Of a stretch of DNA of 64,000 nucleotides, positions 41,010-49,652 are shown piece after piece. The stretch lies in contig NZ_NERD01000002.1 of assembly GCF_002799155.1 (NCBI RefSeq), forward strand, positions 496,001 to 560,000, in the 5' to 3' direction. A program made the translations under genes and the position numbers. Position 1 is the stretch's first letter. Each line of letters opens with the position of its first letter. The stretch comes from Stenotrophomonas maltophilia (GTDB lineage: Bacteria; Pseudomonadota; Gammaproteobacteria; Xanthomonadales; Xanthomonadaceae). The notes beneath the pieces are model-generated. The model saw nothing but the letters and a program-made list of their open reading frames with translations. It was not told where the DNA came from and did no database searches.

Positions 41010-42143
41010 CTACACCCGCAGCCAACGCGTGGAGACGGCCACCAGCAACAAGGCCGTGGCCACGCCGATGAACGCAGCGATCAGGCCGAAATGGTTGGCG
41101 GCAAAACCGATCAGCGCCGGTCCGGCAAGGATGCCGGCGAAGCCCAGCGTGGAAACGGCGGTGATTGCCAGTGCGCCGGGCATGCGGGTCTGGTGGCCGG
41201 CCAGCGAGAACAACGCCGGTGCGATGTTGGCGCAGCCAAGGCCGACCAGCACATAGCCGAGCAGTGACGCCTGCCACGGCGTGACCAGGGTCAGCACGAG
41301 CACGCCCGCGGCGGCGAGCAGCGCGCCGAACACGATCGCGCGCTCACGGCCTGCGCGCGCCACCAGCGCATCGCCGAACAGGCGCGCGACGGTCATGGTC
41401 AGGGTGAAGGTCACATAGCCGATACCGGCGAGGCTGGCATCGACGCGACGCACATCGCTGAGGAAGACCGCGCTCCAGTCGAGCATCGCGCCTTCGCCGA
41501 GGAAGGCAACGAACGCCAGCACGCCGATGAACAGCACGATGCCGTGCGGCAGGGCCAGCATCGGTGTGTCGTGTGGCGTGCGTTCGCTGTGCCAGTGCGC
41601 GGCCGAGAGCAGCATCACCAGCAGCATGGCGCCGACGCCGATCATCACCGATGCCAAAGGGGGCAACTGTGCGGACAGCAGCACGGTCATGATGGCCGCG
41701 CCGAGGAAGCCGCCGATGCTGAAGAAGGCATGGAAGCCGGACATCATCACCCGCCGTGCTTCGCGCTCGACGATGACGGCCTGTACGTTCATCGTGCAGT
41801 CCATCGCGCCCACGGCGGCGCCGAACACGAACAGCACCAGGCCCAGCGTCCAGGCCGAACCGCCCAGCGCCAGGCCGGGCGCGGTCAGGCAGATCAGCAG
41901 GCTGCTGGCCACCATCACCCGGCGGCAACCGAGGCGCGCGGCCAGCACGCCGGACAAGGGCATCGCCAGCAGCGAGCCGGCACCAAGGCAGAGCAGCACC
42001 AGGCCCAGCGTGGCGTCATTGATGCCGGTGCGCGCCTTGGCGAACGGCACCAAGGTGGCCCACAGCGCGGTGGCGAAGCCGGGAATGAAGAATGCAGCGC
42101 GGGTCGCGTGCTGTTCGGCACGCGCGCGGTTGGCAAGGGACAT
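41010..42143 (-). CDS. MFS transporter, probably SmqnrR-controlled
   Basis: A 377-residue major facilitator with about 12 hydrophobic segments; FFIPGFATALWATLVPFAKARTG and LGCRRVMVASSLLI are N-terminal hallmarks of the YbjJ-like branch. It starts 11 bp after the DeoR-type regulator gene in the same direction, so the two are likely co-transcribed. From memory, published work reports that SmqnrR also controls a transporter-type gene, smtcrA; whether this is that gene I cannot confirm. Substrate unknown. Confidence 0.85.
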   Translation of the reverse strand: MSLANRARAEQHATRAAFFIPGFATALWATLVPFAKARTGINDATLGLVLLCLGAGSLLAMPLSGVLAARLGCRRVMVASSLLICLTAPGLALGGSAWTLGLVLFVFGAAVGAMDCTMNVQAVIVEREARRVMMSGFHAFFSIGGFLGAAIMTVLLSAQLPPLASVMIGVGAMLLVMLLSAAHWHSERTPHDTPMLALPHGIVLFIGVLAFVAFLGEGAMLDWSAVFLSDVRRVDASLAGIGYVTFTLTMTVARLFGDALVARAGRERAIVFGALLAAAGVLVLTLVTPWQASLLGYVLVGLGCANIAPALFSLAGHQTRMPGALAITAVSTLGFAGILAGPALIGFAANHFGLIAAFIGVATALLLVAVSTRWLRV

Positions 42144-42154
42144 GAGCGGTACGG

Positions 42155-42931
42155 TCAGGGAGGCGTGGGGTGCACCGCGATGCCGGCGGCGCGGAAGCGT
42201 GCGGCCAGCGCAGGCGGTGCCGAGGTGGTCAGGACCAGGTCGTCGATCTCGTCGAGGCTGGCAATCTGCCAGTTGCCGCGTGCACCGAGTTTTTCAGTGG
42301 TGGCGGCGACGATGACGCGGCTGCTGCACGCCACCATCGCGCGCTTCAGCGTGGCCTCTTCCGCATCCATCGCCCACACGCCGGTGTCGCCGTCCACCGC
42401 GCAGGGGCCGGGCAGGTACACGTCGGCCCGCAGGCGCTGCACCTGGGCCAGTGCTTCGGCGCCGACCGCACCACCACCGTTGGCCAAACGCCCGCCGATC
42501 AGCTGCACCGAGGTGCCTTCGAGCATGCTGGCGGCGGTGGCGATCTGTGGCGCGTTGGTGATCACCGTCAGGCCGAGGGCGGCCGGCAACTGCTGGGCGA
42601 CCGCCAGGTTGGTCGAGCCGGCGTCGAGCAGTACCACCTGGCCGGGCTGCAGCAGCGCGCAGACGCGGGCGGCCAGCTCGGCCTTGTCGCCGCGGTCGCG
42701 GGTCAGGCGCTCGCGCAGCGGGCGTTCCTTTGGCGGCGGCAGCACGGCGCCGCCGTAGACGCGCTGGCACAGGCCTTGTGCCGCCAGCTCGCGCAGGTCG
42801 CGGCGGATCGAATCTTCGGAGATGGCATAGCGGCGCGCCAGCTCGGCGGCGACCACGCGGCCCTGCTGGCGCAGTTCCTCAAGGATCTGCTGGGTGCGCT
42901 GGGCGGGGAGGGGGCTGGGATCGGAGCTCAT
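42155..42931 (-). CDS. smqnrR: DeoR-family repressor of Smqnr
   Basis: A 258-residue DeoR-type regulator. The N-terminal winged helix (QRTQQILEELRQQGRVVAAELARRYAISEDSIRRDLRELAAQGLCQRVYGGAV) ends in the family RVYGGA motif. The sugar-phosphate-sensing domain holds VVLLDAGSTNLAVAQQL, VITNAP, LIGGRL and the acidic DGDTGVW. I start at 42931 (MSSDPS); 42946 would add five residues. It is divergent from Smqnr; a DeoR-type SmqnrR is reported to repress Smqnr in S. maltophilia. Three phased GTGCA repeats lie just upstream. Confidence 0.88.
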   Translation of the reverse strand: MSSDPSPLPAQRTQQILEELRQQGRVVAAELARRYAISEDSIRRDLRELAAQGLCQRVYGGAVLPPPKERPLRERLTRDRGDKAELAARVCALLQPGQVVLLDAGSTNLAVAQQLPAALGLTVITNAPQIATAASMLEGTSVQLIGGRLANGGGAVGAEALAQVQRLRADVYLPGPCAVDGDTGVWAMDAEEATLKRAMVACSSRVIVAATTEKLGARGNWQIASLDEIDDLVLTTSAPPALAARFRAAGIAVHPTPP

Positions 42932-42941
42932 GACGCAAGTC

Positions 42942-42975
42942 TGCACGTTTGTGCATTAACGTGCAACAACGTGCA
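42942..42975. promoter_or_regulatory. Candidate SmqnrR operator: three GTGCA repeats at 10-bp spacing
   Basis: GTGCA at 42951, 42961 and 42971, exactly 10 bp apart, plus an inverted TGCAC at 42942-42946. The half-sites fall on one face of the helix, next to the regulator start and about 105 bp from Smqnr. Confidence 0.7.
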
Positions 42976-43079
42976 TTTGGCGGGAGTGGACACAGAACGG
43001 CTGGATTGCCGGTGAACCGGCCCGCGCCCGGCGTCTATGGATCACCTTTGCGGCCCGGCATCATGGCGGGGCCCTTGGC

Positions 43080-43739
43080 GTGGAATCCACGATGTCCCCC
43101 ACCGTTCACCGCAAGCTGCGCATCGGCGCGGACCAGTACACCGGCCAGAAAGTGGTCGACCAGCAGTTCCATGAGTGCGACTTTTCCGGTGCCGACCTGA
43201 CCGCGACCGAGTTCATCAACTGCAGCTTCTACGACGCCGACAGCCGCGCCGGCTGCCGCTTCAATGGCGCCACGCTGAAGGAAGCCAGCTTCCGCAGCTG
43301 CGACATCAGCATGTGCCATTTCAGTTTCATCAAGGCACTGGGCCTGGAGATCAGCGAATGCCGCGCGCAGGGCGCGGATTTCAGCAACGCCAGCTTCATG
43401 AACCAGGTCACCACGCGCAGCTGGTTCTGCAGTGCGTTCATCAAGAAGTCGAACCTGCGCTATGCCAATTTCTCGCGGGTGACATTGGAGAAGTGCGAAC
43501 TGTGGGAGAACCGCTGGGATGGCGCGAACCTGAGTGGCGCCAGCTTCGCCGGTTCGGATCTGTCCGGCGGCCAGTTCGAGGGCATCGACTGGAACAGCGC
43601 CAACTTCACCGACTGCGACCTGACCCGCTCGGAGCTGGGCGAGCTGGACCTGCGCAGCACCAACCTGCGCGGCGCCACGCTGGACGTGCAGCAGGTAGCG
43701 CTGTTGATGCAGCGCATCGGCATTACCGTAGTGCCGTAG
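43080..43739 (+). CDS. smqnr: Qnr pentapeptide-repeat protein (quinolone protection)
   Basis: A 219-residue right-handed quadrilateral beta-helix protein. Repeats such as FHECDFSGADLTATEFINCSF, ADFSNASFMN, NLRYANFSRVTLEKCELWENRW and DLTRSELGELDLRSTNLRGATLD show the A(D/N)LXX periodicity; the end LLMQRIGITVV parallels QnrB. It binds DNA gyrase and topoisomerase IV and lowers fluoroquinolone susceptibility. GTG 43080 gives 219 residues, the length reported for Smqnr; ATG 43092 would give 215. It is divergent from smqnrR. Confidence 0.93.
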   Translation: MESTMSPTVHRKLRIGADQYTGQKVVDQQFHECDFSGADLTATEFINCSFYDADSRAGCRFNGATLKEASFRSCDISMCHFSFIKALGLEISECRAQGADFSNASFMNQVTTRSWFCSAFIKKSNLRYANFSRVTLEKCELWENRWDGANLSGASFAGSDLSGGQFEGIDWNSANFTDCDLTRSELGELDLRSTNLRGATLDVQQVALLMQRIGITVVP

Positions 43740-43742
43740 GCA

Positions 43743-44417
43743 TCATCCGGCGTACGCCACCCAGCCCTTGAAGCTGAAGCCGGCATAGAACAGCTCGATG
43801 CTCTCGAAGCCGGCTTCCTGCAGCAGTGCCACTTCCTGTTCGGGAGCCAGCAGCGGCAATCGCTCGGCAATGGCCTCGATCGCGCGCTGAGCATCGGCGT
43901 GGGCAACGCCAGAGGCTTCGGCGAACGCTGCGTAGCGCTGCAACCAGCGCAGCTTGCCGGCCGGATCCTGCGGCACGCTGTGGTGCGCCAGCACCAGCGG
44001 CGCGCCGGGCTGCAGGCGCCGGTGCAGTTCGCGCAGCGTGTGCAGGCGCTGCGTAGCGTCGAGGAAGTGCAGGGTCAGCAGGCAGCTGGCACCATCGAAG
44101 CGCACGTCCGGGGCATCGTCGATGTAGCCTTCCAGCAGCTCAACGCGTGCGTTCAACGGGCCCAGCGTCTGCTCGGCCAGGGCCAGCATCGGCGCGGCCG
44201 GGTCCACGCCCAGCAGCTGCCAACCCGGTTGCGCCTCGGCGAAGGCTTTCAGCTCCAGCCCGCCACCGGCACCGAGTACCAGCACGCGGCCCTGCGCGGG
44301 GACACGTTCGGCCAGCAGCAGACGGCTCATCTGCTGCAGGGCGAGGAAACCCGGCACCTGGCGCAGTGGCGCTTCGGCATAGCGGGCCACCGCCTGCGGA
44401 TCGGAGAACGTGGACAT
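43743..44417 (-). CDS. SAM-dependent methyltransferase
   Basis: A 224-residue class I methyltransferase. Motif I is VLVLGAGGGLELKAFAE, the acidic SAM ribose contact is in LLGVDPAAPML, and YIDDAPDVRFDGASCLLTLHFLD is motif IV-like. I start at ATG 44417 (MSTFSDPQAV) with AGGA upstream; the longer frame is not supported. It is convergent with smqnr (3 bp between the stops). Substrate unknown. Confidence 0.88.
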   Translation of the reverse strand: MSTFSDPQAVARYAEAPLRQVPGFLALQQMSRLLLAERVPAQGRVLVLGAGGGLELKAFAEAQPGWQLLGVDPAAPMLALAEQTLGPLNARVELLEGYIDDAPDVRFDGASCLLTLHFLDATQRLHTLRELHRRLQPGAPLVLAHHSVPQDPAGKLRWLQRYAAFAEASGVAHADAQRAIEAIAERLPLLAPEQEVALLQEAGFESIELFYAGFSFKGWVAYAG

Positions 44418-44504
44418 GCGCGGATTCCTGCGGCGGGGGACATACCACTGTAGCGCGGCGCGCAAGAGGCATTGCGCGCCGCTGCCGCACGGGCAGGACA
44501 GGGA

Positions 44505-45203
44505 TCAGGCCGCCGCGGCCCCGAGTACGTCCTGCAGTCGTACCTCGCCGAGGAAACCACCGCTGCTGGTTGCCGGCTGCTGCGCCTCGATGGCGTGGGC
44601 GAACTGCACGCCGGCGTCGTCCTGCAGGCGCTCGAACAGCTGCTGCACCCTGGGGAACTCGCGACGATCAACCACCTGGTGGTAATCGTTCCAGCGCGCG
44701 ATGCCGGCGAAGTAGGCATCGGCGAAGCTGCGCTGTGCGCCCAGCAGCCACGGGCCCGTGCCGATCATCTGCTCCAGTGCCTGATGTGCGTGGCGGACCT
44801 TGGTCGTGCCGTACGTACGCAGCGCTTCACCTTCGGCACCCTCCGCGTGTTCCAGTGCATGCCAGAGCGGGGCGTAGGCACCGAAGAAGCTGGTGTTGAG
44901 ATAGGCCAGCCGGTGGTTGAGGCGATCGAAGCCGGGCGTGCCCTGTGCGAAGCCCAGGCCCTGCGCGATGCCCTTCGCGGCCAGATGGTTGAGGATGGCC
45001 AGGCTTTCGCTGAGCAGTTCGCCCTGCGCGGTGCGCAGGGTCGGGGTTTCGCCCAGTGGATTGAGGCGGCGGTAGTCTTCGCCCTGCACCTGGCCGGGCA
45101 TGTCGATGCGGCACAGCTGGTAAGGCTGGCGCAGCCACTCCAGGGCAACGATGGAGCCGAACGAGCAGCCCGAGGGCACGCCGTAGAAGAGGATCGGGGT
45201 CAT
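44505..45203 (-). CDS. Glutathione S-transferase family protein
   Basis: A 232-residue GST. The N-terminal thioredoxin-like part begins MTPILFYGVPSGCSFGSIVALEWL, with ETPTLRTAQGELLSESLAILNHLA holding the cis-Pro and glutathione-binding Glu-Ser. The helical C-terminal domain has ARWNDYHQVV. Divergent from a LysR regulator 116 bp away that likely controls it; a palindrome lies between. Confidence 0.88.
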   Translation of the reverse strand: MTPILFYGVPSGCSFGSIVALEWLRQPYQLCRIDMPGQVQGEDYRRLNPLGETPTLRTAQGELLSESLAILNHLAAKGIAQGLGFAQGTPGFDRLNHRLAYLNTSFFGAYAPLWHALEHAEGAEGEALRTYGTTKVRHAHQALEQMIGTGPWLLGAQRSFADAYFAGIARWNDYHQVVDRREFPRVQQLFERLQDDAGVQFAHAIEAQQPATSSGGFLGEVRLQDVLGAAAA

Positions 45204-45295
45204 GGCAGGTTTCCGGTTCAAGCCGCGATGCGGCGGGTGAGGAAAGCGTGCCTGCGTGGACATTGCCCCGGAAGCCGTCAGAATGGCATCCTGAA

Positions 45296-45311
45296 GTCCA
45301 CATCTGTGGAC
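45296..45311. promoter_or_regulatory. 16-bp palindrome between GST and LysR genes
   Basis: GTCCACA-TC-TGTGGAC, perfect. It is 8 bp before the LysR start and about 93 bp before the GST start. The T-N11-A type layout and position fit a LysR autoregulatory site. Confidence 0.6.
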
Positions 45312-45318
45312 GTTGCGC

Positions 45319-46263
45319 ATGCTCAATCTCAACGATCTGGCCCTGTTCGTGACCGCAGTGGAGCAGGGCGGGTTCGCGGCTGGTGGCCGCCATCTGGGCT
45401 TGCCGCGCTCGACCCTGAGCAAGCGCGTGGCGCTGCTGGAAGAACACCTCGAGGTGCGGCTGCTGCAACGCAGTTCGCGTCGCTTCGCGTTGACCGAGGT
45501 CGGCCAGGCGTTCTTCGAACGCGCACGCACGGCCCTGTCTGAAGTGGAGGCCGCCGAGGCCATCGTCCGCGACCGCCAGGCCGAACCCAGCGGCACCGTG
45601 CGCATCAGCGCTTCGATTCCGGTGGTGCAGGGCGAGCTCGCCGCGTGCCTGCCTGCACTGGCCCGCCGCTATCCACGGCTGCGGATCGAAGTTGAAGCAA
45701 GTGATCGTTTCATCGATCTGGCTCAGGAGGGCATCGACATCGCCCTGCGCAGCCACTTCGGTCCGCTGCCGGATTCGGGGTTGGTGCAACGCGCGTTGGG
45801 GAGCGAACGCATCGTGCTGGTCGCGTCCCCTGGCTATCTGGCAGCTGCACCAGCATTGGTGGCACCAGAGCAACTACGCGCGCATGCCGGCCTGCTCACC
45901 GCGCGCCACGCCACGCGATGGACGCTGCACGGCCCCGACGCCCGCACCGTGCAGGTGGAGCCGCAGGTGGCAATGGTCGGCAATGAATCGCAGCTGCTGA
46001 TCGCGGCGGCCGAGGCGGGCCTTGGCATCACCGTGCTGCCCTACAGCCTGTGTGCTGCGGCTCTTGTGGCCGGTCGCCTGCAGCAGGTGCTGCCGGCGTG
46101 GCATGCCGGCGAAGTGACCACCAGCGTGCTGCTGCCACATCGTCGCGGCCAGTTGCCAGGCGTGCGCGTGGTGGTGGATGCGCTGGTCGCGCATTACCAG
46201 CTCAACGCAACTCCCGCGCCAGCACCTGCCAGATCCGTGCGTCCTGGCACTGCGAAACGTTGA
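45319..46263 (+). CDS. LysR-family regulator
   Basis: A 314-residue LTTR with N-terminal winged helix (LNDLALFVTAVEQGGFAAGGRHLGLPRSTLSKRVALLEEHLEVRLLQRSSRRFALTEVG) and a substrate-binding domain starting GTVRISASIPVVQ. The start is ATG 45319. It is divergent from the GST gene, its likely target; the inducer is unknown. The stop converges with the MocR gene, overlapping its tail by 62 bp. Confidence 0.9.
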   Translation: MLNLNDLALFVTAVEQGGFAAGGRHLGLPRSTLSKRVALLEEHLEVRLLQRSSRRFALTEVGQAFFERARTALSEVEAAEAIVRDRQAEPSGTVRISASIPVVQGELAACLPALARRYPRLRIEVEASDRFIDLAQEGIDIALRSHFGPLPDSGLVQRALGSERIVLVASPGYLAAAPALVAPEQLRAHAGLLTARHATRWTLHGPDARTVQVEPQVAMVGNESQLLIAAAEAGLGITVLPYSLCAAALVAGRLQQVLPAWHAGEVTTSVLLPHRRGQLPGVRVVVDALVAHYQLNATPAPAPARSVRPGTAKR

Positions 46264-47581
46264 AGCGCAGATAGTCGGCCGCGCGCTGCGACTGGCTGAA
46301 CGCGTTGCCCGGCGCCAGCACGATGCCTTCGCGCAGGCACTGCCGCGCCAGCGCGGCGGCATCGCGGCCATCCGGCAGTTGGCACCACAGGAACAGTCCG
46401 GCTTCTGGCTGCAGCCACGGCGTGATGCCAAGCGTGTGCAGCTTGCGCAGCGTGTGCCGGCGCGCATCGGCCAAACGCGAACGCACCGATTGCATGTGGC
46501 GTCGGTAGCCGCTGTCGGTCAGCGCGATGTGCATCAATTGTGCGGCCAGATGGCCACCGCCGAAGCTGGTCGCCAGCTTCAGGTCGGTCAACGCCTCGAT
46601 CCAGTCATGGCGCGCAGCGATGTAGCCGCAGCGCGAGGCCGCCGACAGCGTCTTGGAAAAACTGCCGACGTGGATCACCCGTGACAGCCCATCGAGTGCG
46701 GCCAGGCGCGGTGCCGGCTGCAGTTCGAAGTCGGCGAAGATGTCATCCTCGACGATGATCAGTTCGCTGCGTTCGGCCAGGCCCAGCAAGCGATGTGCGG
46801 TGCTGGCCGAAAGCACCGCACCGGTCGGGTTGTGCAGGCCGGAGTTGGTGATGTACAGCCGCGGCGAATGGTCCTGCAATGCGCGTTCGAACGCTTCGAG
46901 GTCCGGGCCGGTGGGCGTGTACGGCACACCCACTGCCTGTACCTGGTGCGCCTTCAGCAACGCGTGGTAATTGAAGTAACTTGGGTCATCGACCAGCACG
47001 CAGTCGCCGGGCTTGAGCAGGAAGCGGCAGATCAGGTCGACCGCGTGCGTACCGGATTCGGTCAGCACGATCTGCTCCATCGGTGCATCGATGCCCAGCG
47101 TAGCGCTTCGCCGTTGCAGCAGCTGGCGCAACGCGGGCAGCCCGAGTGGGCCGGCGTAGTCGGCCAGATGCATGGCATCGGCGCGCGCCAACCGACGCAG
47201 GCCGCGCCGCACGCCGTCGTGGTACAGCCAGTCACTGGGCATCCAGCCGCACCCGGGCTTGAGGTGGCCCGGCGGGGTTTCCAGCGACTGCCGCGACACC
47301 CACAGCGGGTCCACGGCGCGGTCCAGCCGGGGCTCCATCTCGGCCAGTGCCAGCGGTGCGGCGGGCCCGCTGACGTAGAAGCCGGATCCTGCGCGCGCAG
47401 TGATCAGGCCTTCGGCCGCGAGGCGCTCGTAGGCTTCGACCACGGTGGAGACCGACACTCCCATCGCAGCCGCCTGCGCGCGCACCGAAGGCAGGCGGGA
47501 GCCGGGACCATCCACGCGTGCGGTGATGCGGTTGCGGACGGCCTGGATGACCGATTCGATGCGGGTAAGCGGACGTGACAT
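46202..47581 (-). CDS. MocR-type regulator (GntR helix plus aminotransferase domain)
   Basis: A 459-residue protein with an N-terminal GntR winged helix (TRIESVIQAVRNRIT...LPSVRAQAAAMGVSVSTVVEAYERLAAEGLI) joined to a class I aminotransferase domain. The PLP lysine is K310 in VGSFSKTLSAASRCGYI, with IVEDDIFADF and NPTGAVLS conserved. MocR proteins sense PLP-linked amino compounds. It is divergent from an EamA transporter, the likely target, with a perfect inverted repeat between. Confidence 0.92.
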   Translation of the reverse strand: MSRPLTRIESVIQAVRNRITARVDGPGSRLPSVRAQAAAMGVSVSTVVEAYERLAAEGLITARAGSGFYVSGPAAPLALAEMEPRLDRAVDPLWVSRQSLETPPGHLKPGCGWMPSDWLYHDGVRRGLRRLARADAMHLADYAGPLGLPALRQLLQRRSATLGIDAPMEQIVLTESGTHAVDLICRFLLKPGDCVLVDDPSYFNYHALLKAHQVQAVGVPYTPTGPDLEAFERALQDHSPRLYITNSGLHNPTGAVLSASTAHRLLGLAERSELIIVEDDIFADFELQPAPRLAALDGLSRVIHVGSFSKTLSAASRCGYIAARHDWIEALTDLKLATSFGGGHLAAQLMHIALTDSGYRRHMQSVRSRLADARRHTLRKLHTLGITPWLQPEAGLFLWCQLPDGRDAAALARQCLREGIVLAPGNAFSQSQRAADYLRFNVSQCQDARIWQVLARELR

Positions 47582-47606
47582 GGCAGCACTGTAGTGGAAG
47601 TGTGGG

Positions 47607-47632
47607 CAGTACAGTTATTTGGGACTGTACTG
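47607..47632. promoter_or_regulatory. Candidate MocR operator
   Basis: Perfect 9-bp inverted repeat CAGTACAGT / ACTGTACTG with 8-bp spacer, 26 bp from the MocR start; another ACTGTA half-site lies at 47588. It fits a MocR binding site that controls both divergent genes. Confidence 0.68.
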
Positions 47633-47713
47633 GATTGTAGCTGGGGTGGTTCCGCGCTGGATGCTTCCATACAGGCTCCGCCAGGCGTCGCCCGGCACTT
47701 CAGGATTACAGGC

Positions 47714-48577
47714 GTGGAACGGTCGGCGAGTGGTTGGATCAATGGCTTCATTGGTGTGGTGATCTTCGCAGGCTCATTGCCGGCCACCCGTCTGGCGGTG
47801 CTGCAGCTGGATGCGGGGTTCGTCACCGCCGCCCGCGCCACCATCGCCGCTGTGCTTGGCCTGGGGCTGCTGGTGCTGCTACGCCAGCCGCGGCCGCGAC
47901 GTGGCGACCTGCCGGGGTTGCTGGTGGTTGGCCTCGGCGTTGTGGTCGGCTTTCCGCTGCTGACCGCGCTGGCCCTGCGCCATGCCTCATCAGCGCACAC
48001 CATCGTGTTCCTGGGCTTGTTGCCGCTGAGCACCGCGGTATTCGGCGTGCTGCGCGGTGGCGAACGGCCGCGCCGGGCGTTCTGGTTGTTCTCGTTGCTG
48101 GGCAGCGCCTGCGTGGTCGGCTATGCAGTGCGCAACGGCATCGAGGCGTCATTGCAGGCCGACCTGCTGATGCTGGCGGCAATCGTGGTGTGCGGGTTGG
48201 GCTATGCCGAAGGCGGCCGGCTCGCCCGTCATCTGGGCGGCTGGCAGGTGATCAGCTGGGCGTTGCTGCTGGCGTTGCCGGTGATGCTGCCGTTGGCAGT
48301 GCTGATGCGCCCGGCCTCGTTCGCGGCAGTCGGCGCTTCGGCGTGGTGGGCGCTGGGCTACGTGGCGGTGTTCAGCATGCTGATCGGTTTCCTGTTCTGG
48401 TACCGCGGGCTGGCCCAGGGTGGCATCGCCGCTGTTGGCCAGCTGCAGTTGCTGCAGCCGTTCTTCGGCCTGGCCCTGGCCGCGCTGCTGCTGCACGAAG
48501 CGGTCAGCCTCAGCATGGTGCTGGTGACCGTGGTCGCGGTGATCTGCGTGGCAGGCGCGCGCCGCTTCAGCCGCTGA
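47714..48577 (+). CDS. EamA/DMT-superfamily transporter
   Basis: A 287-residue inner-membrane protein with ten hydrophobic segments in two EamA halves (WINGFIGVVIFAGSLPATRLAV starts the first; YVAVFSMLIGFLFWYRGLAQGG and LLHEAVSLSMVLVTVVAVIC lie in the second). I start at GTG 47714; the frame is open from 47594, but a start there would lie over the operator. Export of an amino acid or metabolite under MocR control is inference. Confidence 0.83.
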   Translation: MERSASGWINGFIGVVIFAGSLPATRLAVLQLDAGFVTAARATIAAVLGLGLLVLLRQPRPRRGDLPGLLVVGLGVVVGFPLLTALALRHASSAHTIVFLGLLPLSTAVFGVLRGGERPRRAFWLFSLLGSACVVGYAVRNGIEASLQADLLMLAAIVVCGLGYAEGGRLARHLGGWQVISWALLLALPVMLPLAVLMRPASFAAVGASAWWALGYVAVFSMLIGFLFWYRGLAQGGIAAVGQLQLLQPFFGLALAALLLHEAVSLSMVLVTVVAVICVAGARRFSR

Positions 48578-48578
48578 A

Positions 48579-48654
48579 AAAAGGGGACGGAGGGGATTAA
48601 GTCGCAACTGACCCTGCTGTGCCTGAAGCGACTTAATCCCCTCCGTCCCCTTTT
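48579..48654. repeat. 27-bp perfect inverted repeat
   Basis: Arms 48579-48605 and 48628-48654 with a 22-bp loop. The outer ends are AAAAGGGG and CCCCTTTT, so on either strand it makes a long stem ending in a T-run and can stop transcription. Layout resembles the element at 20744-20784. Confidence 0.85.
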
Positions 48655-48732
48655 CTTGTGATAGCGCGGGCGTATCGTGGGCGGTGGTCAACGGTATTGG
48701 CCGGGGCGGTGCGCTTGGCTGAAGCTGTGCCG

Positions 48733-49614
48733 ATGCAGCCAATTTCTCGTATTTCCTTCGAGGGCCAGGTGGGCCTGGTGACGGGTGCCGCCGGAGGACT
48801 GGGCCTGGCCTACAGTCGCTTGCTGGCCGAGCGCGGTGCGCAGGTGCTGATGCATGACATCGGTGCTGGCACCGACGGCCGCGGCGCCGATCCGCAGCGC
48901 ATCCTGCGCAGCGTCGAAGCGTTGCAGGCGCGGGGGCTGACGGTGCAGGCCGCAAGCGGTCCCATCGATCATCGCGCCGGTTGCCATGCGCTGGTGCAGG
49001 AACTGCTGCAGGCTCACGGCCGCATTGACTTCCTGATCCACAACGCGGGCTGGGTCGAGTACCAGGCGCTGGAAGTGATTGAGGACGAGGCGCTGGAGCA
49101 GATGCTGTGCCTGGCGGCGAAGACGCCGCTGTGGTTGGCGCAGGCGGCGTGGCCGGCAATGCGCGCGGCGGGTGGTGGGCGCATCGTCATCACCACCTCC
49201 GATCGCGCGCTGTATCCGCAGTACGCACAGCGCGGGCTGTCCGCTTACGCGATGGGCAAGCTGGCCGCGCTGGGCCTGGTCAATGTGCTGGCGCTGGAAG
49301 GCGCCGGGCATGGCATCGTGGTCAATGCGGTTTCGCCGGTGGCGAAGACGCGCATGTGGGGCATCGAAGGTGAGCCGGACGAGCTGCATCCTGATGCGGT
49401 CGCGCAGGGCGTGGCCTATCTGGCATCCACGCGCTGCCAGGAGGGAGGGTGGGTGCTGCGCGCGAGCAACGGGCAGTTCCATGCACTGCGCCTGCAGGAA
49501 GCGGAGCATGTGGCCTACCCACGGGATCTGCGCGCGGTGCCTGCCGACAGTATTGAATCGGTCGCGCTGCAGTGGCCTGCCATCGCGCGTGCCAGCATGG
49601 ACGCGCGCAGCTGA
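48733..49614 (+). CDS. Short-chain dehydrogenase/reductase
   Basis: A 293-residue SDR. Nucleotide motif VTGAAGGLGLAYSR, HNAGWVEY in place of NNAG, catalytic Ser in VITTSDRAL, and YxxxK in LSAYAMGKLAALGL. The region after 240 resembles hydroxysteroid/MFE-type SDRs but lacks added domains. The start is ATG 48733. Downstream LysR begins 38 bp later in the same direction and may regulate it. Confidence 0.88.
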   Translation: MQPISRISFEGQVGLVTGAAGGLGLAYSRLLAERGAQVLMHDIGAGTDGRGADPQRILRSVEALQARGLTVQAASGPIDHRAGCHALVQELLQAHGRIDFLIHNAGWVEYQALEVIEDEALEQMLCLAAKTPLWLAQAAWPAMRAAGGGRIVITTSDRALYPQYAQRGLSAYAMGKLAALGLVNVLALEGAGHGIVVNAVSPVAKTRMWGIEGEPDELHPDAVAQGVAYLASTRCQEGGWVLRASNGQFHALRLQEAEHVAYPRDLRAVPADSIESVALQWPAIARASMDARS

Positions 49615-49652
49615 GCGCGTACCCTAGGCAGGTTCCCACTGCCTGCACCGAG

